This document shows positions 50,864-59,982 of a stretch of DNA of 64,000 nt, piece after piece. The notes below the pieces were generated by a model, which was given only the letters and a program-made list of their open reading frames with translations, was not told the origin of the DNA and made no database searches. Within the stretch, counting starts at the first letter, position 1. Each line of letters opens with the position of its first letter. The stretch comes from Variovorax sp. V213. Its GTDB lineage: Bacteria > Pseudomonadota > Gammaproteobacteria > Burkholderiales > Burkholderiaceae_C. Made by a program: the position numbers and the translations under genes. The stretch covers positions 807,001 to 871,000 of the forward strand of contig NZ_AP028664.1 in NCBI RefSeq assembly GCF_041154455.1, written 5' to 3'.

Positions 50864-52828
50864 TTGAGCCGCTCTTTCAATCAACAACTCGATCAGCACG
50901 GTGCCTGGCGAAGCAATTTTGCGCATCGCCTGCAGTGGCTGACCCGCTGGCTGACCGAAAACGAGCTGCTCGACCAGGCCGTGGCCGAGCGCCTGCGCGG
51001 CCTGGAGCTGCAGATCCGCAACAGCAAGGTCATGGTCGCCTTCGTCGCCGAGTTCTCGCGCGGCAAGTCGGAGCTGATCAACGCGATCTTCTTCGCCGGC
51101 TACGGGCGGCGCATCATGCCGGCCAGCGCGGGGCGCACGACGATGTGCCCGACCGAACTGGGCTATGACGCCGCCCAGGCCCCCAAGCTGCGGCTGCTGC
51201 CGATCGAAACGCGCCTGGAGCCTCATTCGCTCACGCACTGGCGCGAAAAGCCCACGCGCTGGACCGAAATCGCGATCGACGTGGAGAACGCCGAGCAGCT
51301 GGCCCAGGCCATGGGCAAGGTGGCCGAGGTGCGCTGGGTCAGCAAGGACGAGGCGCACGCCCTTGGCTTCTGGAACGAAGAGACGCCGGACGACAACCCG
51401 GTGCAGGACGCAGAAGGCCGGGTCGAGATTCCGCGCTGGCGCCATGCCATCCTGAACATGCCGCATCCCTTGCTGGAGCAGGGGTTGGTGATCCTCGACA
51501 CCCCGGGCCTGAACGCGATCGGCGCCGAACCCGAACTCACGGTGAGCCTGATCCCGCAGGCCCATGCCGTCGTCTTCATCCTGGGCGCAGAAACCGGGGT
51601 GACGCGCTCCGACCTGTCCATCTGGCGCGAGCACCTGGTCACCGAAAGCGAAGGCAGCGACACGCGCTTCGTGGTGCTCAACAAGATCGACACCATGTGG
51701 GACGCGCTCAGTACGCCCGCGCAGATCGAGATGCAGATCGAGCGGCAGCGCGAAGTGGCAGCCAAGTTTCTCGAGGTTCCGCTCATGCAGGTGCTGCCGG
51801 TGTCGGCGCAAAAGGGCCTGCAGGCAAAAATCCAGCACGACGCGCGACTGCTCGACGCCAGCCGCCTGCCGGCACTCGAAACGCTGCTCGCCGAAGGCGT
51901 GCTCGGCAAACGCGAAACCATGCTGCGGCTTGCCGTGGACGCAGGCATGGTGGCGCTGCGGGTCGAGGCCGAGCGCATCCTGAAGGTGCGCCAGCGCGAT
52001 CTGTCGGAGCAGGCGCTGGAACTGCAGGGCCTGCGCGGCAAGAATATTTCGGTCATCCGCCACATGCGTGGTCGCATCGACCAGGAGCAGACAGAGTTCG
52101 AGGGCAGCAACACGCGCATCCTGGCCCTGCGCTCGGTGCAGGGCAAGCTGCTGCGCGAGGTGTACGCCGTGCTCGGCCGCACCGCGCTCAAGGCCGACAT
52201 GGTGCGGCTTTCGGGCGCGCTCAAGCGCCCGGGCATCAAGCTCAACGTGCGAAAGGTGTACGGCGAAACCTTCGACTCGCTGCGCAACAACCTGCGCGAA
52301 GTGCAGGCGACCACGGCCGAGATCCAGTCGATGCTGCACGCCACCTTCCGCCAGCTCAACGCGGAGCAGGGCTTCACCTTGCAGGCACCCGCCGAGCCGG
52401 ACCTGACCAGCTTCGAACAGGAGCTGAGCCAGATCGAACGCAGCCACATTCACTACCTGGGCGTCGGCAATCTGCTGAAGCTGGCCCAGGCCGATTTTTG
52501 CGACAAGCTCGTGCGTGCACTCGCAAGCCGGCTGAGGCTGGTCAACGAAGCCGCAATGACCGAGGTCGAGCGCTGGAGCAAGGGCGCCAGTGCGCAGATC
52601 GACGCGCAGCTGAAGGAGCGCCGCCGCAACTTCACCAAACGCATCGAGGCGATCGAGCGCATCCAGAGTGCGGCCGGCAACCTCGACGAGCGCCTGCTTG
52701 AGCTATCCGCGCAGGAGAGCAGCCTGGCCGAGTTGCATGTCCGGCTGCAGGAATTCACTTCGATGATCACTCAACAGGGAAGGCCGGTCGCCGCGGCCGC
52801 CGCCATCGGCGAACTGCGTGCGGCCTGA
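50864..52828 (+). CDS. Dynamin-like GTPase
   Basis: A 654-residue protein, TTG start at 50864. The GTPase region has F-V-A-E-F-S-R-G-K-S-E-L-I-N-A-I (G1), a possible G2 threonine in G-R-T-T-M-C-P-T-E, D-T-P-G-L-N (G3) and L-N-K-I-D (G4). The rest is long helices (about 300-650) fit for a stalk. The first glycine of the P loop is replaced by Glu, as in a subset of bacterial dynamins. It probably acts at membranes; the trigger and cargo are unknown. It lies between mutM and mutY. Confidence 0.85.
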   Translation: MSRSFNQQLDQHGAWRSNFAHRLQWLTRWLTENELLDQAVAERLRGLELQIRNSKVMVAFVAEFSRGKSELINAIFFAGYGRRIMPASAGRTTMCPTELGYDAAQAPKLRLLPIETRLEPHSLTHWREKPTRWTEIAIDVENAEQLAQAMGKVAEVRWVSKDEAHALGFWNEETPDDNPVQDAEGRVEIPRWRHAILNMPHPLLEQGLVILDTPGLNAIGAEPELTVSLIPQAHAVVFILGAETGVTRSDLSIWREHLVTESEGSDTRFVVLNKIDTMWDALSTPAQIEMQIERQREVAAKFLEVPLMQVLPVSAQKGLQAKIQHDARLLDASRLPALETLLAEGVLGKRETMLRLAVDAGMVALRVEAERILKVRQRDLSEQALELQGLRGKNISVIRHMRGRIDQEQTEFEGSNTRILALRSVQGKLLREVYAVLGRTALKADMVRLSGALKRPGIKLNVRKVYGETFDSLRNNLREVQATTAEIQSMLHATFRQLNAEQGFTLQAPAEPDLTSFEQELSQIERSHIHYLGVGNLLKLAQADFCDKLVRALASRLRLVNEAAMTEVERWSKGASAQIDAQLKERRRNFTKRIEAIERIQSAAGNLDERLLELSAQESSLAELHVRLQEFTSMITQQGRPVAAAAAIGELRAA

Positions 52829-52838
52829 TCGTCCGGTG

Positions 52839-53903
52839 TCCACTGCGGCCACGGAACTGCAGGGACCCGCTGCTTTCGCCCAGCGCATCGTCGACTGGCA
52901 GCGCAGCCACGGCCGCAGCGAGCTGCCGTGGCAGAACACGCGGGATCCCTACCGCGTCTGGCTGTCGGAGATCATGCTCCAGCAGACCCAGGTCTCGACC
53001 GTGCTCGGATATTTCGCGCGCTTTCTCGAACGCTTTCCGGCCGTGTCAGCCCTGGCTGCGGGCACCGAGGACGAGGTGTTCGGCCTCTGGAGCGGCTTGG
53101 GCTACTACAGCCGCGCGCGCAACATGCACCGCTGTGCACAGGAGGTGGTGGCCCGCTTCGGCGGCGAGTTTCCGCGCACGGCCGCCGAACTCACGACTTT
53201 GCCCGGCATCGGCCGCTCCACCGCGGCAGCGATCGCGGCTTTCTGTTTCGGAGAGCGGGTCGCGATTCTCGACGGCAACGTGAAACGCGTGCTGACGCGC
53301 GTGCTCGGCTTTGGCGGCGACATGTCTTCGTCTGCGCAGGAGCGCGCACTGTGGGACCAGGCCACGCAGCTCCTTCCGCCGGCCGAGCAGAAAGAGGCCA
53401 TCGCGAGCTATACACAAGGGGTGATGGACCTGGGCGCGACGGTCTGCCTCCCGCGCAAGCCGAGCTGCACGATCTGCCCGGTGAACACGACCTGCATGGG
53501 GCTGAGAGAGGGGCAGCCCGAGCGCTACCCGGTCAAGACCCGCAAGCTGAAGCGCAGCGCCCAGTCGCTCTGGGCGTTGCTGGCGCGAGATGCAGAAGGC
53601 CGTATCTGGCTGGAGAAGCGGCCCGAGAAGGGCATCTGGGCCGGGCTCTATTGCCTGCCGGTGTTTGAAAGCCGCGAAGAGCTGCTTGCCGCGCTGCCCT
53701 CGTCCGAGCAGCGCCACGCGCAAGACCTGCAGCCCTTCGTGCACGTGCTGACCCACAAGGACCTGCACCTTCATCCGGTGCTGCTTCGCAGCGGCGGCCA
53801 ACTGCAGGGCGATGCCGCGCGCTGGGTGGATGCCGAAGAGTGGGGCCGCCTGGGGCTGCCGGCGCCCGTGCGCAAGTTGCTTTTGGAGAGCAGCGCAAGT
53901 TAG
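52839..53903 (+). CDS. mutY: Adenine DNA glycosylase
   Basis: Removes adenine mispaired with 8-oxoguanine. The 354-residue protein has the helix-hairpin-helix L-P-G-I-G-R-S-T-A-A-A, the catalytic E in S-E-I-M-L-Q-Q-T-Q, D in I-L-D-G-N-V, and the 4Fe-4S loop C-x6-C-x2-C-x5-C. The C-terminal Nudix-like domain recognises 8-oxoG. The start is GTG 52839, or GTG 52818 overlapping the GTPase end. Confidence 0.95.
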   Translation, partial: STAATELQGPAAFAQRIVDWQRSHGRSELPWQNTRDPYRVWLSEIMLQQTQVSTVLGYFARFLERFPAVSALAAGTEDEVFGLWSGLGYYSRARNMHRCAQEVVARFGGEFPRTAAELTTLPGIGRSTAAAIAAFCFGERVAILDGNVKRVLTRVLGFGGDMSSSAQERALWDQATQLLPPAEQKEAIASYTQGVMDLGATVCLPRKPSCTICPVNTTCMGLREGQPERYPVKTRKLKRSAQSLWALLARDAEGRIWLEKRPEKGIWAGLYCLPVFESREELLAALPSSEQRHAQDLQPFVHVLTHKDLHLHPVLLRSGGQLQGDAARWVDAEEWGRLGLPAPVRKLLLESSAS

Positions 53904-53909
53904 CGTACT

Positions 53910-53936
53910 GGCTCCTTCGTGGAACACCGAGGAGCC
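53910..53936. repeat. Hairpin after mutY
   Basis: GGCTCCT at 53910-53916 and AGGAGCC at 53930-53936 around a 13-base loop. No T run follows, so its use as a terminator is uncertain. Confidence 0.4.
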
Positions 53937-53959
53937 GGATTTGCCGGGCCTCTGGTGTT

Positions 53960-54010
53960 GCCCCCGGTAGGGGAGGGAGAAGCGACACGAAGTGCGCGTA
54001 ACCTGGGGGC
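53960..54010. repeat. Intergenic inverted repeat (GC-rich)
   Basis: GCCCCCGGT (53960-53968) pairs with ACCTGGGGGC (54001-54010) with one bulge, around a core with a smaller CAC-GAA-GTG hairpin. It lies between the convergent mutY and rapZ genes (gap 53904-54014). It may be a dispersed element. Confidence 0.45.
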
Positions 54011-54014
54011 GAGC

Positions 54015-54890
54015 TTAAGTCGCGTCGAGTTCCCGGTGCCGCTTGAGGGCGCCCCAGCGGGTTCCGAATGCGCGCGCCAATTGTTCGACCAGGAATACCG
54101 AGCGGTGCTGGCCGCCCGTGCAGCCGATGGCCACGGTCACGTAGCTGCGATGGTCTCGCGCCAGCGCATCGAGCCAACGCGAAAGAAATTGCTCGATGTC
54201 GTCGTACATGCGCGCCACGTCCTCGTGCTCGCGCAGCCATTCGACCACCGGCGCATCGCGGCCCGTGAGCGGGCGCAATGCGGGCACGTAGTGCGGATTG
54301 GGCAGCATGCGCACGTCGAATACGAAGTCGGCGTCCAGCGGCACGCCGCGCTTGAAGGCGAACGACTCGAACACCAGCGTCAATGCGCTCGGCGGCGCCG
54401 AGATCAGGGCCTTGATGTAGCTCTGCAGCTGGGCCGGCCGGATGAGGCTGGTGTCGATCACGTCGGCGCCGTCGCGCAAATCGGCCAGCAGCTCGCGCTC
54501 GAGTTCAATGGCCTGAACCAGCGCGCGCTCCTGCTCGGGAGCGTCGGTGCGTCCCTCGAGGCGCGAAAGCGGATGGCGCCGGCGGGTCTCCGAATAACGC
54601 CGCAGCAACGCGTCGGTGGTCGCGTCCAGAAAAAGCGATCGCAGCGAGACGCCGTCATTTCGCAAGGCATCGAGTTGCTGCGGGACGATCGGCAGCGACA
54701 CGCCGCTGCGCACGTCCATCGCAATGGCGACGCGCGTGGCCTGCTGTTCGTGCTGCAGCGCGATGAAAGGGGTCAGCAACTCGGGCGGCAGGTTGTCGAC
54801 GCAGTAGTAGCCGGCGTCTTCCAGCGCATGTAGCGCCACCGACTTGCCTGAGCCGGACATGCCCGTGATGAGCACCAGGTCGAGGTCCAT
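54015..54890 (-). CDS. rapZ: RNase adapter protein RapZ
   Basis: Binds nucleotide and, in enterics, directs RNase E to the GlmZ small RNA, tuning glucosamine-6-phosphate synthesis. The 291-residue protein has Walker A G-M-S-G-S-G-K-S, L-E-D-A-G-Y-Y-C-V-D-N-L-P, F-E-S-F-A-F-K-R-G-V-P and G-C-T-G-G-Q-H-R-S-V in the C-terminal domain. ATG 54890 overlaps the recN stop; a GTG at 54893 also works. A glmZ homologue is not visible here. Confidence 0.94.
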   Translation of the reverse strand: MDLDLVLITGMSGSGKSVALHALEDAGYYCVDNLPPELLTPFIALQHEQQATRVAIAMDVRSGVSLPIVPQQLDALRNDGVSLRSLFLDATTDALLRRYSETRRRHPLSRLEGRTDAPEQERALVQAIELERELLADLRDGADVIDTSLIRPAQLQSYIKALISAPPSALTLVFESFAFKRGVPLDADFVFDVRMLPNPHYVPALRPLTGRDAPVVEWLREHEDVARMYDDIEQFLSRWLDALARDHRSYVTVAIGCTGGQHRSVFLVEQLARAFGTRWGALKRHRELDAT

Positions 54891-56569
54891 CACATCGCCG
54901 CCGAAGTCTTGTGGCCCAGCATTTCGCGGGCATGCGCCAGCGAAGTCTGCGAAAGCTTCTCGCCGCCGAGCATGCGGGCGATTTCGCGGGCGCGATTGTC
55001 GTCGTCGAGCCGCGAAACACCGCTTTCGGTGCGCGGGCCGTCCTGGCCGGCCGCGGTCGTCTGGCGCTTGGCCACCACCAGGTGGTGATCGGCGCAGGCG
55101 GCCACTTGCGGCAAATGGGTCACGGCCAGGACCTGGCGGTCGCGGCCAAGCTGTTTCATGAGACGCCCCACGGTCTCGGCCACGGCCCCGCCGACGCCGG
55201 CATCGACCTCGTCGAAGATCAGCGTCTGCGCGGCGCCAAGCTGGCTCGTGGTCACCGCGATGGCCAGGGCGATGCGGGAGAGCTCGCCGCCCGAAGCCAC
55301 CTTGCCGATGGGGCGGGGCGTGCTGCCGGGATGGCCGCTCACGAGAAAGGCAACGTCTTCGAGGCCGGCGCGGCCCGGCTGCGCCAGCGGCTGCAGCGCG
55401 ACTTCGAAACGGCCGCCTTGCATGCCAAGCCCCTGCATGGCCCGCGTGACCGCCTCGGCCAGGCGCGGTGCCGCTTGCTTGCGCGATTTGGCGAGCGCCT
55501 TGGCTTCCTTCATGTAGCCCTGCTCGGCGCTTTGCTCGGCACGCTCCAGCCCTTCGAGGTCGCTTTGCGCATCGAGTGCCTTCAGCTCGGCCTGCCAGCC
55601 GGCCAGCAGCGCCGGCAGGTCGCCGGGCGTGCGTTTGTAGCGGCGCGCCAGCGACATCCAGAGCCCCATGCGCTCGTCCAGCTCGGCGAGGCGCTGTGGA
55701 TCGGCTTCGGCGTCGCGAAGGTACCCGTGCAGCGAATGCGCGGCGTCGGAGGCCTGTGCCACGCTGGAAGCCAGCACCTCGCCAAGGGCGCGGAATTCAG
55801 GCTCGATGTGCTCGCAGTTCTGCAGCAGAGTGACGGCGCGAGACAGCGCTGCGAGGGCGCCGCTGTCGTCGTCTTTCAGCGCCTGGCTGGCACCTTGCGC
55901 CGCATCGATCAGCGCCTGTGCGTTGGAGACGCGGGCATGGTGGGTCGAGAGCTCTTCCCACTCGCCCTCGGCGGGGGCCAGCTTCATCACCTCGGCAATC
56001 TGCCATTGCAGCCGCTCGCGCTCGCGTTGCAGCGAATCTTGCGCCGAGCGCGCGTGGTCGAGCGCGGAGAGTGCTTGCCGCCAGGCTTGCCAGGCCGTGT
56101 CCAGCGCATCGGTGCGCACGCCGGCATAGGCGTCGAGCAGGCCGCGCACGGCCTCGGGGCGCGTCAGGCTCTGCCACGCATGCTGGCCGTGGATGTCGAG
56201 CAGGCGGTCGCCAAGCTCGCGCAGCTGCGTCGCCGTGGCCGGGCTGCCGTTGATCCAGCCGCGGCTTCGGCCTTGCAGATCGACCGTACGGCGCAGCAGC
56301 AGGGCGTCGCCGGTTTCGAATCCGCCTTCGTCGAGCCAGGCTGCAAAGGCCGGATCGGCATCGAACTCGGCGCTGACATCCAGCCGCTCGGCGCCTTCGC
56401 GCACCGAGCTCGCGTCGGCGCGGTTGCCGAGCGCCAGCTGAAGCGCGTCGATCAATATCGACTTGCCCGCGCCGGTTTCCCCGGTCAACACCGTAAAGCC
56501 GGTGGACAGATCGAGTTCGAGTGATCGCACGATCACGAAGTCGCGCAGTGCGATGCGTCGCAGCGCCAT
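54890..56569 (-). CDS. recN: DNA repair ATPase RecN
   Basis: An SMC-like ATPase that aids double-strand break repair. The 559-residue protein has Walker A G-E-T-G-A-G-K-S near residue 32, long coiled-coil arms (about 150-360), the signature K-V-A-S-G-G-E-L-S-R-I-A-L-A and Walker B L-I-F-D-E-V-D-A-G-V-G-G. Coupled to rapZ by a four-base overlap or less, and one base after nadK. Confidence 0.96.
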   Translation of the reverse strand: MALRRIALRDFVIVRSLELDLSTGFTVLTGETGAGKSILIDALQLALGNRADASSVREGAERLDVSAEFDADPAFAAWLDEGGFETGDALLLRRTVDLQGRSRGWINGSPATATQLRELGDRLLDIHGQHAWQSLTRPEAVRGLLDAYAGVRTDALDTAWQAWRQALSALDHARSAQDSLQRERERLQWQIAEVMKLAPAEGEWEELSTHHARVSNAQALIDAAQGASQALKDDDSGALAALSRAVTLLQNCEHIEPEFRALGEVLASSVAQASDAAHSLHGYLRDAEADPQRLAELDERMGLWMSLARRYKRTPGDLPALLAGWQAELKALDAQSDLEGLERAEQSAEQGYMKEAKALAKSRKQAAPRLAEAVTRAMQGLGMQGGRFEVALQPLAQPGRAGLEDVAFLVSGHPGSTPRPIGKVASGGELSRIALAIAVTTSQLGAAQTLIFDEVDAGVGGAVAETVGRLMKQLGRDRQVLAVTHLPQVAACADHHLVVAKRQTTAAGQDGPRTESGVSRLDDDNRAREIARMLGGEKLSQTSLAHAREMLGHKTSAAM

Positions 56570-56570
56570 C

Positions 56571-57482
56571 TCAGGAGCCCCCTTCGTTCCAATGAAGTTT
56601 CTTGCGCAGCGTGTCGAAATAGCTCCACCCGCGCGGATGCAGAAAGCGCACCCGGAAGTCGGAGCGGCGCACCACCACGCGATCGCCGATGGCGAGGGAC
56701 GCCAGCGATTGCATGTCGAAATTGGCGCTGGCGTCGCGCCCGGCCACCAGTTCGATCACGATCTCGTCGGCATCGGGCAGCAGCACCGGGCGGTTCGAGA
56801 GCGTGTGCGGTGCGATGGGCACCAGCACCCATCCCGGCACCGCAGGGTGCAGCAGCGGCCCGCCGGCCGACAGCGCATAGGCTGTAGAGCCCGTGGGCGT
56901 TGCGATGATCAGGCCGTCGGCGCGCTGGTTGGCCACGAAATGCCGGCCGACAGACACGCGCAGCTCGACCATGCCCGACGTGGCGCCGCGGTTCACCACC
57001 ACGTCGTTCATTGCCAGCGCGTCGAAAACCGACGCGCCGTCGCGCATGACCTGCGCATGCATGAGGCTGCGGTGGTCTTCCTCGTACTCGCCGGCCAGCA
57101 TCGGGATCAGCGTGGCCTGGTAGTTGTCGAGCGGAATATCGGTGATGAAGCCGAGCCGCCCGCGGTTGATTCCGATCAGCGGAATGCCGTAGCACGCCAG
57201 CTGCCGGCCGATGCCCAGCATGGTTCCGTCGCCTCCCACCACAAGGCCGAGGTCGCAGCGCTGGCCGATTTCATCGACGCTCAGCGATTGGTAGCGGCCG
57301 CCGACGTTCGCGTCCGCATCGGCTTCGTCGGCCGCAGACTTTTCTACGAACACCTCGCACCCCTGAGATTCCAGGAATGCTCCGATATCTTCCATGACGC
57401 CGTCGCGCGCGTCTGCCTGCGCCCGGGCGCCTGAAGCCTGGTATTTGCCGATCAGCGCAACGTGACGAAAGCGGGAAGTCAT
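56571..57482 (-). CDS. nadK: NAD kinase
   Basis: Phosphorylates NAD to NADP. The 303-residue protein has G-G-D-G-T-M-L near residue 84, the N-R-G-R-L-G-F block, the N-D-V-V metal site and the late T-P-T-G-S-T-A-Y-A-L-S-A-G-G. Divergent from hrcA with only 28 bases between. Confidence 0.96.
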   Translation of the reverse strand: MTSRFRHVALIGKYQASGARAQADARDGVMEDIGAFLESQGCEVFVEKSAADEADADANVGGRYQSLSVDEIGQRCDLGLVVGGDGTMLGIGRQLACYGIPLIGINRGRLGFITDIPLDNYQATLIPMLAGEYEEDHRSLMHAQVMRDGASVFDALAMNDVVVNRGATSGMVELRVSVGRHFVANQRADGLIIATPTGSTAYALSAGGPLLHPAVPGWVLVPIAPHTLSNRPVLLPDADEIVIELVAGRDASANFDMQSLASLAIGDRVVVRRSDFRVRFLHPRGWSYFDTLRKKLHWNEGGS

Positions 57483-57510
57483 CTACAAATTACAACACTA
57501 AAATCTTGCA

Positions 57511-58518
57511 ATGCTGGACGACCGTGCCAAGTTGCTCCTCAAGACGCTCGTCGAGCGTTACATCGCCGAAGGCCAGCCGGTCGGGTCGCGGACTTTGTCG
57601 CGCGCGCCCGGGTTGGACCTGTCCCCCGCGACCATCCGCAACGTGATGTCGGACCTGGAGTCGCTGGGGCTGATTGCCAGCCCGCACACCTCGGCCGGAC
57701 GCATTCCCACCGCTCGCGGCTATCGGCTTTTCGTCGACACCATGCTCACGGCGCAGCGCGAGCAGATGAGCGCACCGAGCCTTGCTCCCGACCAGCCGCA
57801 GAAGGTGATCGCCAACGCGGCCAACCTGCTGTCCAACCTGTCGCAGTTCGTCGGCGTTGTCATGGCGCCGCGGCGCGCCTCGGTGTTCAAGCAGATCGAA
57901 TTCCTGAAGCTTTCGGACCGGCGGCTGCTGGTGATCATCGTCTCGCCCGACGGCGACGTGCAGAACCGGGTGATCTTTCCGGAGGCCGACTATTCGCAGT
58001 CGCAGTTGGTGGAGGCATCGAACTACATCAATGCCCACTATGCGGGCCTGACCATCGAGCAGGTGCGCGACCGGCTCCAATCCGAAGTCGAAAAATTGCG
58101 CGGCGAGATTGCAGCGCTCATGCAGGCGGCAGTGAATGTCAGCTCCGAGGTGCTCACCGAGGCGCAAGAAGACGACGTCGTGATTTCCGGCGAGCGCAAC
58201 CTGCTCTCCGTGACTGATTTTTCGAGCGACATGGGACAGTTGCGCCGTGCTTTCGAGCTGTTCGAGCAAAAGGCACAACTGATGCGGCTGCTCGACGTGT
58301 CGAGCAAGGCAGAAGGTGTTCGCATTTTCATCGGCGGCGAGAGCCAGGTGGTGCCGTTCGAGGAGCTTTCCATCGTCAGCGCCAACTACGAAGTCGACGG
58401 GCAGGTGGTGGGCACCCTCGGCGTCATCGGGCCGACGCGAATGCCCTACGAGCGCATGATCCAGATCGTCGACATCACCTCCCGGCTGGTCAGCAATGCG
58501 CTGAGCCACCGCAAGTAG
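57511..58518 (+). CDS. hrcA: Heat-inducible transcription repressor HrcA
   Basis: Represses chaperone genes by binding CIRCE. The 335-residue protein has an N-terminal winged helix (A-K-L-L-L-K-T-L-V-E-R-Y-I, D-L-S-P-A-T-I-R-N-V-M-S-D-L-E, S-A-G-R-I-P-T-A-R-G-Y-R) and a GAF-like domain (F-I-G-G-E-S). No CIRCE is seen in its own 28-base promoter (TAAAAT box), so it is probably not autoregulated by that site. A perfect CIRCE lies at rpoH. It is followed by tRNAs. Confidence 0.96.
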   Translation: MLDDRAKLLLKTLVERYIAEGQPVGSRTLSRAPGLDLSPATIRNVMSDLESLGLIASPHTSAGRIPTARGYRLFVDTMLTAQREQMSAPSLAPDQPQKVIANAANLLSNLSQFVGVVMAPRRASVFKQIEFLKLSDRRLLVIIVSPDGDVQNRVIFPEADYSQSQLVEASNYINAHYAGLTIEQVRDRLQSEVEKLRGEIAALMQAAVNVSSEVLTEAQEDDVVISGERNLLSVTDFSSDMGQLRRAFELFEQKAQLMRLLDVSSKAEGVRIFIGGESQVVPFEELSIVSANYEVDGQVVGTLGVIGPTRMPYERMIQIVDITSRLVSNALSHRK

Positions 58519-58550
58519 GCAGCGCCGCGAATAGAATCATGGCCTCTCGT

Positions 58551-58627
<77 letters not shown>

Positions 58628-58675
58628 CTTGGCATTCATTTTCTGACTTGGTTCGCCGGGGGCAAAAATGGATGC

Positions 58676-58681
58676 TATAAT
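58676..58681 (+). promoter_or_regulatory. Perfect -10 box of tRNA-Arg
   Basis: TATAAT, 10 bases before the tRNA-Arg 5' end. No good -35 is seen at normal spacing (TTCGCC at 18 bases is weak). The box lies inside a GCTAT-AATCG-ATAGC palindrome (58674-58688). Confidence 0.65.
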
Positions 58682-58691
58682 CGATAGCTGT

Positions 58692-58768
58692 GCGGCTGTA
58701 GCTCAGTTGGATAGAGTACTTGGCTACGAACCAAGGGGTCGTGGGTTCAATTCCTGCCAGCCGCACCA
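58692..58768 (+). tRNA. tRNA-Arg (anticodon ACG)
   Basis: 77 bases with CCA. Acceptor GCGGCTG/CAGCCGC, anticodon stem CTTGG-CTACGAA-CCAAG with ACG (read as ICG after editing by TadA). The T arm has two G-U pairs (GTGGG/CCTGC). It has its own TATAAT promoter and an intrinsic terminator directly after. Confidence 0.94.
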
Positions 58769-58776
58769 CTCTCTTG

Positions 58777-58817
58777 AATGGCCTGGAAGATTTAGATCTT
58801 CCAGGCCATTTTCTTTT
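58777..58817 (+). terminator. Strong intrinsic terminator after tRNA-Arg
   Basis: A 15-pair perfect stem (58777-58791 with 58796-58810), loop TTAG, then TTTTCTTTT. It ends the tRNA transcript. The 109 bases after it, up to the next gene, hold nothing else I can support. Confidence 0.93.
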
Positions 58818-58919
58818 GGGTAATCGCAGCCGGTGCCGCCGTGGTCAAGGCGCGAAGAGAAGGCACGCTCATGCGCCTGGGGCTAAAGTTCAGCCCAGTC
58901 ATACAACGCGCAACGCACC

Positions 58920-59366
58920 ATGAGCATTTCGGCAAAGCGGCTTGCACTCCAATTCCTCATGCTGTCTTCGGCAGCAGGCGCGGCATCGGCAGGAACCATC
59001 ACCTGCGTCCCGGGCGCAAGCAGCGGACCGGCGTTGCCTTTCAACTGGGTGCGCCGAATTTCAATCGACGAGCACTCTCGCACTGTCAACCTCGACGTCG
59101 TGCGTTCCCGAACAAAAGACACGGAAACCATGGGCAAGATGAGGGCCGATCTGGTGGGCATGGACGAGAGCCAGTCTGGGGAACCGGTTTATGTTTTCAA
59201 CTCCATTCCCACGGTCGGAACCGAGGTCACGCACCTTTTCAAGCTGTTCAAGGCGAGCGAGTGGCGCCTTGTCAGCGCCGGCGTTGCTTTCGCGAACAAG
59301 GTGCCTGCGCTGAGGGCGGTCGAGCAAAGCGTGGTCTTCGACTGCAAGCGCTCGGACCTGGGTTGA
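58920..59366 (+). CDS. Exported protein of unknown function
   Basis: A 148-residue protein with a signal peptide (L-A-L-Q-F-L-M-L-S-S-A-A-G) cleaved near A-S-A-G, then a mature part with two cysteines (C29 and C142) that could form a disulfide. Strands such as T-V-N-L-D-V-V and V-Y-V-F-N-S-I-P suggest a small beta domain. I do not recognise a family. It is 25 bases before greB but has no clear ribosome site. Confidence 0.65.
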   Translation: MSISAKRLALQFLMLSSAAGAASAGTITCVPGASSGPALPFNWVRRISIDEHSRTVNLDVVRSRTKDTETMGKMRADLVGMDESQSGEPVYVFNSIPTVGTEVTHLFKLFKASEWRLVSAGVAFANKVPALRAVEQSVVFDCKRSDLG

Positions 59367-59391
59367 GAAAAGCAGCTTGGGAGCTTCTATC

Positions 59392-59961
59392 GTGAGCAAA
59401 GCATTCACCAAGGAAACCGACGCTGACGGCGACGACGATGGCGGCGACAGCACCGCCCCCGCATTGCCCAGCGGCAGCAAGAACTACATGACGCCTGCCG
59501 GCTATGCCCGGCTGCGCGACGAATTGCTCCAGTTGATGGACGAAGAGCGCCCCAAAGTGGTGGAGGCCGTGCATTGGGCTGCCAAGAACGGCGATCGCTC
59601 GGAGAACGGCGACTATCTCTACGGCAAGAAACGCCTCAGGGAAATCGATAGGCGCATTCGCTTTCTCACCAAGCGGCTCGAGATCGCGGAGGTCACCGAT
59701 CCCTCGGTGCACCACGGCAGCGATCAGGTTTTCTTTGGTGCCACGGTTCGCTATGTCGACGAGACTGGCGACGAGCGCAGCGTGACGATCCTGGGCATCG
59801 ATGAAGCCGACAGCGCCAAGTCGCAGGTCAGCTGGATTTCCCCGATCGCGCGGGCGTTGCTCAAGTCACGCGAGGGCGACGTGGTGAAGCTCGTCACGCC
59901 GGGCGGCGCGCACGAGGTCGAGTTGCTGCAGGTCAGCTATCCGGCTCCTGATCCGGCATAG
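59392..59961 (+). CDS. greB: Transcription elongation factor GreB
   Basis: Rescues backtracked RNA polymerase by stimulating RNA cleavage. The 189-residue protein starts M-S-K-A-F-T-K-E from GTG 59392 with a GGGAG site, then Asp-rich spacer (residues 9-17), the coiled coil with R-S-E-N-G-D-Y-L-Y-G-K (the tip acidic residues) and the C-terminal FKBP-like domain. The acidic insertion near the N-terminus is longer than in E. coli. Convergent with spoT, 21 bases away. Confidence 0.94.
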   Translation: MSKAFTKETDADGDDDGGDSTAPALPSGSKNYMTPAGYARLRDELLQLMDEERPKVVEAVHWAAKNGDRSENGDYLYGKKRLREIDRRIRFLTKRLEIAEVTDPSVHHGSDQVFFGATVRYVDETGDERSVTILGIDEADSAKSQVSWISPIARALLKSREGDVVKLVTPGGAHEVELLQVSYPAPDPA

Positions 59962-59982
59962 CCATTCAACCCTACGGTTTTT

